Assembly (NCBI GenBank): GCA_016946835.1
Contig: JACVTC010000014.1
Coordinates: forward strand, 582,501-603,500
Direction: 5' to 3'
Source: Neocallimastix lanati (nom. inval.)
Lineage: Eukaryota > Neocallimastigomycota > Neocallimastigomycetes > Neocallimastigales > Neocallimastigaceae
DNA: 21,000 nt
The translations under genes and the position numbers were made by a program. This document shows, piece by piece, positions 1 through 9,507 of this stretch; within the stretch, counting starts at the first letter, position 1, and every line of letters begins with the position of its first letter. The notes below the pieces were generated by a model. That model was given only the letters and a program-made list of their open reading frames with translations, was not told the DNA's origin and made no database searches.

Positions 1-64
1 AATTACTTGTTATGACAATTGCTGCTCTATTTAAAGCGAAGTTTGAAAAATTTGCTTCTCTCAT
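1..64 (-). CDS. Possible 5' end of a gene leaving the left edge (partial)
   Basis: Reading leftwards, an ATG at 64-62 opens a frame that stays open to the window edge for 21 codons, beginning MREANFSNFALNRAAIV. Codon choice suits the two confirmed genes: AGA for Arg, mostly A/T third positions, no rare codons, and most codons start with a purine. The ATG has A at -3 and is preceded by AT-only sequence that could be a 5' leader. The same bases are also open on the plus strand (separate entry), so at most one reading is real. I do not recognise the protein. The minus reading is favoured only on codon pattern. Confidence 0.35.
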   Translation of the reverse strand, partial: MREANFSNFALNRAAIVITSN

Positions 65-74
65 TTTTATTTAA
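1..74 (+). CDS. Alternative: 3' end of a gene entering from the left (partial)
   Basis: On the plus strand, codons from base 3 are open to a TAA at 72-74 and read LLVMTIAALFKAKFEKFASL then IFI. The segment is clearly richer in G/C than the AT-only DNA that starts right after it, which is how exon ends look elsewhere in this window. It competes with the minus-strand reading of the same bases and contains a GCG codon, unusual for this genome. The hydrophobic content would fit a membrane-protein tail, but 23 residues are too few to name a family. Confidence 0.25.
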   Translation, partial: LLVMTIAALFKAKFEKFASLIFI

Positions 75-172
75 TTAATAATATTATATATTTTAAAAAT
101 AAAATAACTTTTTACTATTTATTATTGATTTTAATTCTGTTTAATTTTTATTATTTAAAATTTAATATATTT

Positions 173-173
<1 letters not shown>

Positions 174-204
<31 letters not shown>
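174..204. repeat. Poly(T) tract, 31 bases
   Basis: An uninterrupted run of 31 T lies about 110 bases from the coding-like scrap at the left edge. If that scrap is the 5' end of a leftward gene, this would be a poly(dA:dT) tract in its promoter region. Confidence 0.9.
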
Positions 205-205
<1 letters not shown>

Positions 206-1780
206 TACTTTGTTTCTTTATTTTACTATTTATTATTTATTTAGTTTAGTTTGCTTTTTATTTTGTTGATTATTTTTGCTATTTATTACTTTTCATAAAA
301 TTGACACGTATATATTTAAGAGTATATATGTAAAATAAATTGTAAAAAATTTTTATTAAAATTTCTTTTTTAAAAAAAAAATATACTTTTAATATATACA
401 TATATTTTTTTGTAATTGGCAAAATTTATAATATATATTTGCTTTTTTTATATTTAATAAAATTTCTTACAAATATCTTTCACTTTTAATTTAATCTAAA
501 AATGAAAAATAATATAAAAAAAGGAATATATATTATGTGAAAATAACTTTTTTTTGTATATATAAATTAAAAAAAACAATTATAAATATATATATAAAAT
601 TTAAAAAAATATATATATAAAAATTTTACAAGAAAAAAATAAAACTATATATAAAGAAAAAGGAAAAAGTTAAAATTAAACCTTGTAATTTATTTATACT
701 GCAATATTAATTATTTTATTGCTTAATTTTTTAAATAAAATTAAATTACTCCTTTTTATGAATTTATTGTCCTTTATATATCATTAAAATTTTATTTCTC
801 TTGTATATTTTCTTTTATAATCCTATTTTTTTTTTATATTACTATGATAATAATATTGTTGATATAATTATTGATATTTCTTTATTTATTTTCCCACTTA
901 TTTAATTATTTTAGTTTATGTTTTTATAAATATGGGATTAAAAAAAAATTTGTTCGATATAAAAATTTTTTTTATTTCTTTTCCTTTTATTTTTCTTTTT
1001 TATTAATTTATTAAATTTTATTTTTTATTTATTTTTTATTTTAAAATTTTTATTTTAGTTTAAATTTCAGTTATTTCATTTATTATTTTATTTTAATTGA
1101 TTTTTATTTTATTTTAATTTTTATTTTAATTGATTTTTATTTTAATTGATTTTTATTATTTATTATTTTATTATTATTTTTGTTTATTTTTTATTTAAAA
1201 AAAAAATTAATACATTATTATATTTATATATTCATTTTTTTAAAAAAATATATATATATATAAAAATTTTTTCTACTTTCCCTGAAAATTTCTATAATAT
1301 ATATTATCAATATATTAAATATATATTATAATATATAGATTAATATATGAAAATATATTAAAGAATGTAATATTAGCATTTTTAATAATATTTTTACTAT
1401 TATGCAAAAAAAAAAAAAAAGATGGATTTAAGGGTAATACAAGTAGAATTATTAAATATAGCCTATTAATATAGTAATATATTATAGTATAATATAATAT
1501 ATTGTAATTATAAATTAAAATTTATATGAGTAAATAAATATTAAAATTTCTATGTGTAAATGATATATTAATATATAATTAATAAAGTTTTTTTTATATA
1601 AAATTACAAAATTACAGAAAAGGAATAGTTTAATTGTTATTTTTTAAAAATTAGTCTTTCAATGAAAAAAAAAAAAGCCATACCATTAATCATTAATCAT
1701 TTTTTATTTTGTTAATATTACCAATTAACAAAATATTAATTATTTAAATTATTATAATTAATATGATAATTATTATTTAT

Positions 1781-2165
1781 TTTTTTATTTATTTATTTAT
1801 TTATTTATTTATAATTTATTTATTTATCTATTATTTATTTATTATTAACTTATTTTTTTATTATTTATTTATTTATCTTTTATTTATTTATTAATAACTT
1901 ATTTAATTATTATTTATTTATTATTAACTTATTTATTATTTGTAATTCAATATTTATTTATTATTTACTTATTTACTTATTATTTATTATTTATTACTTA
2001 TTATTTATTATTTATTATTTATTATTTATTATTTATTATTTATTATTTATTATTTATTATTTATTATTTATTTATTTATTTATTTATTATTCATTATTTA
2101 TTTTTTATTATTTATTATTTATTATTATTTATTATTTATTTATTATTTTATTCATTATTTATTAT
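1781..2165. repeat. Degenerate TTATTTA / ATTT repeat array
   Basis: About 385 bases are built from TATTTAT-type heptamers mixed with ATTT tetramers. The cleanest heptamer block is around 1995-2070. Occasional TTAACTTA and TTACTTA variants show decay. The T-rich strand is the plus strand throughout. Confidence 0.85.
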
Positions 2166-3097
2166 TTGTTATAACTTATTATAAATTGAAATAATTATAA
2201 TCATAGTTATATCAATAGCTATTTATTATTATCAACTATCTATCACTAATAACAGTATATTACCTTAATAATCAACTTTTAAAGGTAATTTATAAATAAA
2301 TTAATAGTATATTATAGATTTAAATTAACTAATAACTTTAATATTAATTAGTAGGTTTAACAAGCCTTCTTTTGCTTACTTTTTTTTTTACTATTTTTGT
2401 TAAATATTATAATAATAAAAAAAAACATTTAATGACAATTTCCTTTTTTAGTTAATACAGCTAAATAAACATTATATATTTACATATATATTACAAAAAA
2501 AAAAATAATATAATATTAATAATCAAACTCTTATATGATATTAAGAATATAGAATTGACCCTTAAAATACAAAATGTAATTACTAATTATGGCAATTTTT
2601 TTAATAAATGTAACAATAATAAATAAATAAATGAAAAAAAAAAAAAAATTTTTTTAATTTTGTAATCTATATTAAAAAGAAAATCAACAAAAAAAAAAAA
2701 AATTAATAGTAAATCATAATAAATAAAATTTTTAAAAGCCTTTTCTTAATTATATCGGTCATAATATATAACTTTTTTTTTTAGATTCTATTAATTTTTA
2801 ATAATTAATAATTATTTATTACCATACTAATAGTATATAATAAATGTTTAATGAAGATATTATAAATGTTTGACAAGATTATAATGAATATTTAAATATA
2901 TGAATAAATAAATATGTAAAGTATAAAATAATAATACTGAAAATGATTATTAAAATAAAACTTCTATTTAATGATAAATCAAAGCAAATATAAATTTATT
3001 TTATATAGAATAGTAAATTTTTTTTAATGTTTCTGTAATTATATAAAAAGCCAAAAGCCGTTTTAATAAAATTTTATAAATTATTAAAAATAGACAA

Positions 3098-3310
3098 TCA
3101 TTTATTATTTATTATTTAGTTTATATATTTATTATTTAATATTTAATTATTATCAATTATTATTTATTTTTTTTTTTTTAATTTTTAATCATTATTAACT
3201 ATTATTCATTATTTATTATTTAATCATTATTTATTATTAATTATTTATTATTTATTATTTATTATTTATTATTTATTATTCAATTATTTATTATTAATTA
3301 TTTATTATTT
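3098..3310. repeat. Second TTATTTA heptamer array
   Basis: The same heptamer as at 1781-2165 recurs in the same orientation. The cleanest block is 3236-3285, with a T-run near 3168-3179 inside the array. Confidence 0.8.
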
Positions 3311-3339
3311 ATCATTAATTTATTAATTTTTTTTAAATT

Positions 3340-3362
3340 AAAAAAAAAAAAAAAAAAAAAAA
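3340..3362. repeat. Poly(A) tract, 23 bases
   Basis: An uninterrupted A run directly follows the second heptamer array. No retroposed sequence is recognisable upstream, so it is treated as a simple repeat. Confidence 0.85.
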
Positions 3363-3520
3363 TATTTTATATTTAATGATATCATAATGCAAGATTAAAA
3401 TATTTAAATAAAAAATAAAAAATAGAAAAAAATTCCGCTTTTAAAAATTTAAATTTTTTTTTTTTACTTTTCATGCAATATTACATCAACGAATTATATA
3501 TTCTTTTCTTCGAATGTGAA

Positions 3521-3548
3521 TGTGCATGCAAATTTGCAGAAATGCACA
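3521..3548. repeat. Nested inverted repeats around TGCATGCA
   Basis: TGTGCAT (3521-3527) and ATGCACA (3542-3548) form a 7-bp perfect inverted repeat. Between them lies the 10-base palindrome GCAAATTTGC (3528-3537). The spot is less AT-rich than its surroundings. It could be a factor-binding cluster or a small hairpin; no function can be assigned. Confidence 0.5.
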
Positions 3549-3595
3549 GAAGTTAACATCTTTTAAATTAATAATCACAATATAATAAATTAAAA

Positions 3596-3598
<3 letters not shown>

Positions 3599-3628
<30 letters not shown>
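3599..3628. repeat. Poly(A) tract, 30 bases
   Basis: An uninterrupted run of 30 A lies in spacer DNA. Confidence 0.9.
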
Positions 3629-3631
<3 letters not shown>

Positions 3632-4197
3632 CAAGAATATATAAATATTAATATTATGAATAACTAATCAATCAAAAATTATATAAATAATATATATAAG
3701 TAATTATTAAATACTCTATTAATATTTAAATAAGTATCAAAATAAAAGGTTAGTAACTGAGTTATATTGAAAATATATGTTTAATATATAATATATAATA
3801 TATAATATATATACCTTGAATAAAGATTGTAATAATATCAAATATCATATATGATATGATTATTTTATGAAAAAGCTTTTTAATTTTTTTTTTCCTTACT
3901 TTTAATTCTCATATTTTTTTTATGTTTAGTAAGAATTATATTTTACGTATATGTATATATATATATATATTTTAACACTATATTATATAATTATATATAA
4001 ATAAAAATAAATAATTAAATCCTATTTAAAAAAAAAAAATAAAAATAAAATAATTATTCAATATTAATCGAAATATTTCTATATATGGAAAGTTGTATAA
4101 AATTTTTTTTTTTTTTGAAATTATCAAATTTGGCAAAAATTGTTCATTCAATAATTATTATTTCCTACAAATTATTATAAGATCCATTCGATACTTC

Positions 4198-4223
4198 GAA
4201 GTAATAATTAAAAGTATTACTTC
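4198..4223. repeat. 9-bp inverted repeat
   Basis: GAAGTAATA (4198-4206) and TATTACTTC (4215-4223) are perfect inverted copies with an 8-base loop. The left arm overlaps the 10-base palindrome ACTTCGAAGT (4193-4202). Short inverted repeats are common by chance in AT-rich DNA, but this one includes G/C pairs. Confidence 0.5.
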
Positions 4224-4384
4224 ATTAAAGAAATATTAAACGATATTTCATAAATATATAGATTTATACATCAGAAATAAATTTATATTATTCTTTTTAT
4301 CTATATTCAAAATGAAAGTTCAAGCATTTTATAATAAATATTATATAATTAAAATAGATAAATGATTAATTCATAAATTATTAT

Positions 4385-4546
4385 TTATGATTTATGATTT
4401 TTTTTTTGACTGAAATTAACGAAAGGCAAGGACAATAGGGCCACCAGTCTCTCCCATAAAGGTATCAGACTCTCATTGAACTCTTTGCCATACTGTTTTG
4501 GCGTCGACGCGGATCTTTCTCTAAGCAAGGCTAATATGAAAGGCAT
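4385..4546 (-). pseudogene. Short protein-like frame in the GC island, probably a remnant
   Basis: This 53-codon minus-strand frame starts at ATG 4546-4544 and ends at TAA 4387-4385. It reads MPFILALLRERSASTPKQYG and continues KEFNESLIPLWERL. Its composition is mixed and protein-like, unlike the low-complexity frames around it. The last few codons run into AT-rich DNA, where a T10 tract encodes Lys. Upstream in the same frame there are in-frame stops with more protein-like residues between them, as expected for a decayed coding sequence. The LRERS...YGKEFNE pattern faintly recalls retrotransposon gag segments, but that is only a visual impression. I do not recognise a family. Confidence 0.3.
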
Positions 4547-4825
4547 TTCCTATATGTTATTTTATACAATGGGCTTCTTTTCAGTAATTTCTTAAATCAT
4601 CACCAAGGGAGAAACTACTACTCCTCTTACTGATCAAGTACTTTATGTACTAGCAATTGTATAGTCTAACAACAGGAATACTAATCAAGGTGAGCAAACA
4701 TCCTAAAAGGAATGAAAAACGCCCATATAAATTCAGGAAGTAGTGTCGAATCAATCCAGAAACCTTGTGTGTGTTATTTCCTGGTACTAACCACCAGGAT
4801 AAAAGCAGGAAAGACATTTAAATTT
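4411..4825. other. Isolated GC-richer island, possible decayed mobile element or foreign insert
   Basis: About 415 bases have near-normal base composition and all dinucleotides, including GTCGACGCGG near 4502-4512, and are flanked on both sides by almost pure A/T. Coding exons in this window are AT-biased, so this island is even less AT-rich than the local genes. No frame stays open across it. The longest pieces are a 53-codon minus frame (4385-4546) and a plus frame open from 4694 that runs off into the flanking heptamer array. I saw no terminal inverted repeats, target-site duplication, tRNA boxes or intact transposase. It could be a fragment of a retroelement or transposon, a relic of a transferred gene, or a structured RNA. 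Confidence 0.6.
4779..4799 (+). other. 7-bp hairpin with TACTAAC loop in the GC island
   Basis: TCCTGGT (4779-4785) pairs perfectly with ACCAGGA (4793-4799) around a 7-base loop. Bases 4785-4791 spell TACTAAC, the fungal intron branch-point consensus, and an AG follows at 4796-4797. A donor-like AAGGTGAGC lies at 4688-4696. These could mark a relic intron of about 108 bases, a structured RNA arm, or chance. Confidence 0.3.
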
Positions 4826-4841
4826 TATTATTTAATTATTT

Positions 4842-4898
4842 TATTATTCATCATCTATTATTTATTATTTATTATTTATTATTTATTATTTATTTATT
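4842..4898. repeat. Third TTATTTA heptamer array, abutting the GC island
   Basis: Six to seven near-perfect TATTTAT units begin within 20 bases of the right edge of the GC island, in the same orientation as the arrays at 1781 and 3098. An open plus-strand frame at 4712-4900 reads partly through this repeat and is not considered a gene. Confidence 0.8.
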
Positions 4899-5525
4899 AA
4901 AATAATACATTTTATTACATTACATTACATCACGATACAAAATAAAATTAATAATTATAATAAATTTTCAGTATTTAATTATTTATTAGGATTAAACCCT
5001 TAAAAAATAATATATTATATATATTTTCATATTTAAATATAATATTCATCTGTATATTATATTAATATTTTAAACTAATCAATATAAATTTCTCTACCAA
5101 TTATAAAAATAGATTAATAATATATTTTAATATTTAATAAGGTTTAAAAACTTATGATGATTATAACTATAAAAGATAATATATAATTAATATATTAGAA
5201 TATAATGATTTAATTTAAATATAAATTAAAATTTTAATTTAAATATAGAATTAATTTTTATAATAAGAATTTCCTTTTTTAAGCATTTTATAACCATATT
5301 TGGAAATAAAATGCACAACTCTTATATAATATAAAAATAATTTTATTGGTATACAAATATTTCCACGATTTTTTTTATTTATTTATTAAATAAACAATTT
5401 AATTAAAAACCTATAACCAATATATTTCATTTGTATTTAATAATAAAAATCCATAAAATTTTCTAATATCTTCTTATTTTTTAACTTTCCACTATTTAAT
5501 TTTTTTTTTTTATATATATCTAAAT

Positions 5526-5570
5526 TAAAATAAAATAAAATAAAATAAAATAAATAATAATAATAATAAT
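5526..5570. repeat. (AAAAT)n followed by (AAT)n
   Basis: About five AAAAT pentamers pass directly into six AAT trimers, a compound microsatellite in spacer DNA. Confidence 0.85.
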
Positions 5571-6212
5571 GAAATGAAATAAAAAATAAGGATAATTAAA
5601 AAAATAAAAAAAAAGCTGAAAAAAAGGAAATTATTTAATAAATTTCTTTTTATCATTATAAATAGTATATTCATTTAACCCAATAGAATTAATGCTTCTA
5701 AATATCAACAATATTTTTATCTATCTATAACCCACATGAAACAATTTAAATGCTTTATATATATTAATTATTCTATTTTTTCTAAAAAAAAGAAAAAAAG
5801 AACTTTTTAAATATCAGTTTAATAATATTATATATATTTATTTATAAATTAGTCATTGATATATGTTAAAATACATAAAATACATGAATATTTATATCAT
5901 GTGATACAATATTCATTTATTAAAATATTTGATTGATAAAAAAAAAAGTTATTAATTTCCTTTAATGTCAATTGTTCAAATATTAAAAAAATAAAAAATA
6001 AAAATAAAAAAATATAAAAGTTTTTTTATTTTAAAAGTCATAATGAACAAATTGGAATTTTAATTTATACAATACATATTTATTAAATCCATTAATTAAT
6101 AATAAAATATTTTTGGTAACTCTTAAAAAGTTAATTATTATAGAATAGTGATACAACATTCAGATGAACTGGATAATATTAATATGTCTGATTACTTTAT
6201 AACCCTAATTTA

Positions 6213-6248
6213 TTCTTTTCTAATGAAGATAACTTCATTAGAAAAGAA
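6213..6248. repeat. Perfect 16-bp hairpin with 4-base loop
   Basis: TTCTTTTCTAATGAAG (6213-6228) and CTTCATTAGAAAAGAA (6233-6248) are exact inverted copies separated by ATAA. After one mismatch (6212 against 6249) four more pairs can form (6208-6211 with 6250-6253). The arms include G and C, so low complexity alone does not explain the match. No gene end is near, so it is not an obvious terminator. It could be a replication slippage product, a tiny foldback element or a small-RNA precursor. Confidence 0.8.
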
Positions 6249-6447
6249 CAAATAAATAAATATAATTAATAAATATTAACAATTATAATAAATTAATTAT
6301 AATAATAGTATTGAAATGTTAATAATATTAAATTATAACAATAATATTGAAAATTAAATGTATTATTTTTAATTTACTAATTCTAAAATAAATTAATATT
6401 AAAATGGTTTATCTATCCTAATTTTTAACTAGAATATTGACATGTTA

Positions 6448-6621
<174 letters not shown>

Positions 6622-6911
6622 TTGAAGTAACATATAAAATATATAAAATCCAAAATAATATTCAAACATAAATAAAGCATATACATATGATAATTATCAT
6701 ATTTTGTTATTTATATATTATTATTTATTATTTATAATAAATATCAATACATGATATATACATTATTATGATAATATATATATTTTTATTTTCTGAATTT
6801 TAAAAATATTATTTTTAACTACATATGTTCATCTATTAATAAATTTAAAATACTTATCAAAATAATAATTTTATAATATTTATAACAATTATTTATTATT
6901 ATTATTTACAA

Positions 6912-6942
6912 AAAAAATATATATATATATATATATATATAT
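6912..6942. repeat. (TA)n run after an A tract
   Basis: An A7-8 run leads into about 12 TA dinucleotides. Similar shorter TA runs occur at 3950-3970, 10318-10345 and 17070-17085. Confidence 0.75.
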
Positions 6943-8672
6943 TTTATTCATCTTTATTAAAAATATAATTATTTATTGCATTTTGGCCGCTATAAATTTA
7001 AACTTTTATTCCTATTAATTTTATTTTATTTATTATATATTATTATATTAATATATAAATAAGAAATTAAAAATAAAATAAAATAAATAAATAAATTTAC
7101 AAAAGTAATAAAATGTACAATTAAAGAACTTTTTATTTAAACCTTTGATATGTTCTATTTTAATTAGAGATTTTAATATTATGAATTATATAAATATATA
7201 TAATAAATAATTTAAATAATTATATATATATATAATAAAAATAAAATAGAAATATTTAATAAAAAAAAAATACATTTTATTTTTCCTTCTTTAATTTATT
7301 TCTTTAGTGTTTTTTAATTATATGTATTCTTAGTATATATGAAAATTCAATTCTTGTGGTAACTGATAATTCTCTCTATGATATATAATATAAAGAATAT
7401 TGTTAAATATAGTATGGAAATTATAAATAACATATTATGATGAAAGTTTTTCTTAATATAAAAGAACTAAAATAAATAAATAAACCCATAATGATAATGA
7501 AATATAAATATTATATTTTGATTTTTAAATGTTATTTTTTTATCCATAAATATATATGTAAAGAATAATTTGAATATAATTTATTCATTATATTAAATGG
7601 TTAGGGTAATATATTAATAAAAATAATTTAAAAATTTTATTTATTATGAATTAGAAGTAATTTAAAAAAAAAAAAAAAAAAGATTGAAAGAACCAATAAT
7701 TTATTTATAAATATTAATTATAAAAATATTTTATTATTTTTAATTATTTCAATAGTTTATATCAAGACCAATTATATATATGAAATATTTTATATATATA
7801 TTTTTTACCAAAAAAAAAAAAATACAAAGAAATAATTTTAATAATAAATGTTTAGAAATATAGCTTTTTTTTTTTTTAAAATTATTCTATGTGAATTTCT
7901 AATAATGAAAATATAATTTATATTTTAATACATTGAAATATACTTAATTATTAATCGTTATAATTATTTTTTTTTATATGTGGATATAGAACATAAATTT
8001 TATTTATATATAGTATTTTAAAGCTAATATAAAAAAAAATATATATATATAATTTATAATTTATAATATAATATAAAAATTTATATATTTATAATTATAT
8101 AGATTTTTAATATAATTCATATTAATATTAAAATATATTATAAAAATTATAAAACATATATAGTTTTAATAATTATAATTAAAGAAAGACCTTTTTTTCG
8201 TTTTTTATTTTTATAATTTAATTATATTTAATTTATATAGAATATTTAAATACTAAATAATATATTAAGTAAGGAACAAAAACAAAAATAAAACAAAGTT
8301 AAAAAAAAAAAAAAAAAAAGAGATAAAAGGAATAATAATATGCAATAAAAGAATTTTGGGAAATTATTCAAAACAAAAGAAATAAGATAATATATATAAA
8401 ATTAAATAAAAAATAATAATAATTTCATTGTAATTTGAAATTTAATTATTATAAACAAGCTTTAGTAATTTATAATATATAGATATTATTTAGTTCATTT
8501 TTATATTTAAAATAATAAATTTTAATGAATTTATTATTTTAATTTACTCTATGTAAATTATTGAAATTAAAGATAATAATAAATTTTATTATAAATATAA
8601 TAAAATTTTAATTATACATTTCTTATTAAAGATATTATTTTAAGAGATTTCAGATTAAAGATGAATGATTTA

Positions 8673-8735
<63 letters not shown>

Positions 8736-8736
8736 A
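8673..8736. repeat. (TAAA)16 tetranucleotide microsatellite
   Basis: Sixteen perfect TAAA units (64 bases) lie about 770 bases upstream of the phosphodiesterase start codon. Confidence 0.95.
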
Positions 8737-9237
8737 GATATTAATATATGAAAGATCATTGAAGGTTTTATGAAATTTGATAAAAAAAAAATAATCTCAT
8801 ATTTATATAAAATTTTAATTTGAAATGTGTTATTAATATCAGATTATTCTGATTAAAGAATTATTACTAATCTTTTTTTTTTTTTTCTCATATTTTTTTT
8901 ATTTTTTTTTTTATCAAATATTATTTATTATTAATATATATATTATATTAAAAAATAGTGATAGAAAAAAATAAATGAAATTTATTTTAAAAACGACAAA
9001 TTCATGTAAAGAACAAATATAAACAAAATAAAAATAGTCAATATATTATTAAAATTAAATTGTAAAATATTATATCAATAAGAAAGAAGATTTAAATATA
9101 TATATTTATATATAACAATAAATTATTTAAAAGTATATTGCTTTTTTTTTTTTTTTTTTTTTTATAATTATTTTTAAATATTAAGTATTTTATTATTACA
9201 ATATTTATTATTTGAAATAATTTTAAAAAAGATATAT

Positions 9238-9280
9238 ATATCCTATTAAAAAAAAAAAAAAAAAAAAAAGAATAGGATAT
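9238..9280. repeat. A22 tract enclosed by a 10-bp inverted repeat
   Basis: ATATCCTATT (9238-9247) and AATAGGATAT (9271-9280) are exact inverted copies flanking A22 plus one G. A T22 tract at 9142-9163 is complementary to the A22, so the whole 9142-9280 interval can also fold through the homopolymers. It lies 230-370 bases upstream of the phosphodiesterase start codon. A minus-strand open frame across it (9092-9334) is low-complexity Lys/Ile/Tyr and is not a gene. Confidence 0.7.
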
Positions 9281-9426
9281 TTTAATATATATTACATATA
9301 TACCAAAATATTGATGAAATTTAAAAGTCTTCAAAAATATTTATTACGTTAATTATTATTATATATTATTTATATAAGATCTTATTATTTTAGTTATAAT
9401 AAATAATAATAATAATTGTAAAAGTA

Positions 9427-9446
9427 AAAAAAAAAAAAAAAAAAAA
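9427..9446. repeat. Poly(A) tract just upstream of the phosphodiesterase gene
   Basis: An A run of about 20 bases ends roughly 60 bases before the start codon at 9508. Poly(dA:dT) tracts of this kind disfavour nucleosomes in fungi, so it may be part of the core promoter or lie in the 5' leader. That role is inferred from position only. Confidence 0.6.
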
Positions 9447-9507
9447 GACAATTATAATAGAAATCTTATACACTTAAAATTTTATAATTAACTAATTAAA
9501 AATCCTA

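Larger units (their letters stand above)
75..4384. other. Gene-free AT-rich spacer
   Basis: I found no gene, tRNA or rRNA in this stretch. It is almost entirely A/T, with homopolymer runs, TA dinucleotide runs and TTATTTA heptamer arrays. Open frames here, such as one at 1146-1331, encode only Ile/Tyr/Phe/Lys/Asn low-complexity peptides expected from random AT-rich DNA. Two patches are slightly less AT-rich, 3476-3560 and 4130-4260, and hold short inverted repeats but no coding pattern. Confidence 0.8.

Noticed and set aside
1146-1331. Plus-strand 61-codon open frame
   Set aside because: It is only Phe/Ile/Tyr/Lys/Leu low complexity in AT-only DNA, as expected by chance at this composition.
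4411-4825. tRNA, 5S rRNA or spliceosomal RNA gene in the GC island
   Set aside because: I looked for A and B box patterns, a cloverleaf and the best-known snRNA core strings on both strands and found none convincing.
4712-4900. Plus-strand 62-codon frame starting MKNAHINSG
   Set aside because: Its first part lies in the GC island and looks protein-like, but the rest translates the TTATTTA array, and an in-frame stop lies just upstream at 4691-4693. There is no support for a gene.
6201-6210. Telomere-like ACCCTAA, and TTAGGGT near 7601-7608
   Set aside because: Each occurs as a single unit, not in tandem, so there is no telomere or interstitial telomeric array.
9092-9334. Minus-strand 80-codon frame upstream of the phosphodiesterase
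   Set aside because: It consists of poly-Phe and poly-Lys from the T22/A22 tracts joined by Ile/Tyr-rich sequence; low complexity only.
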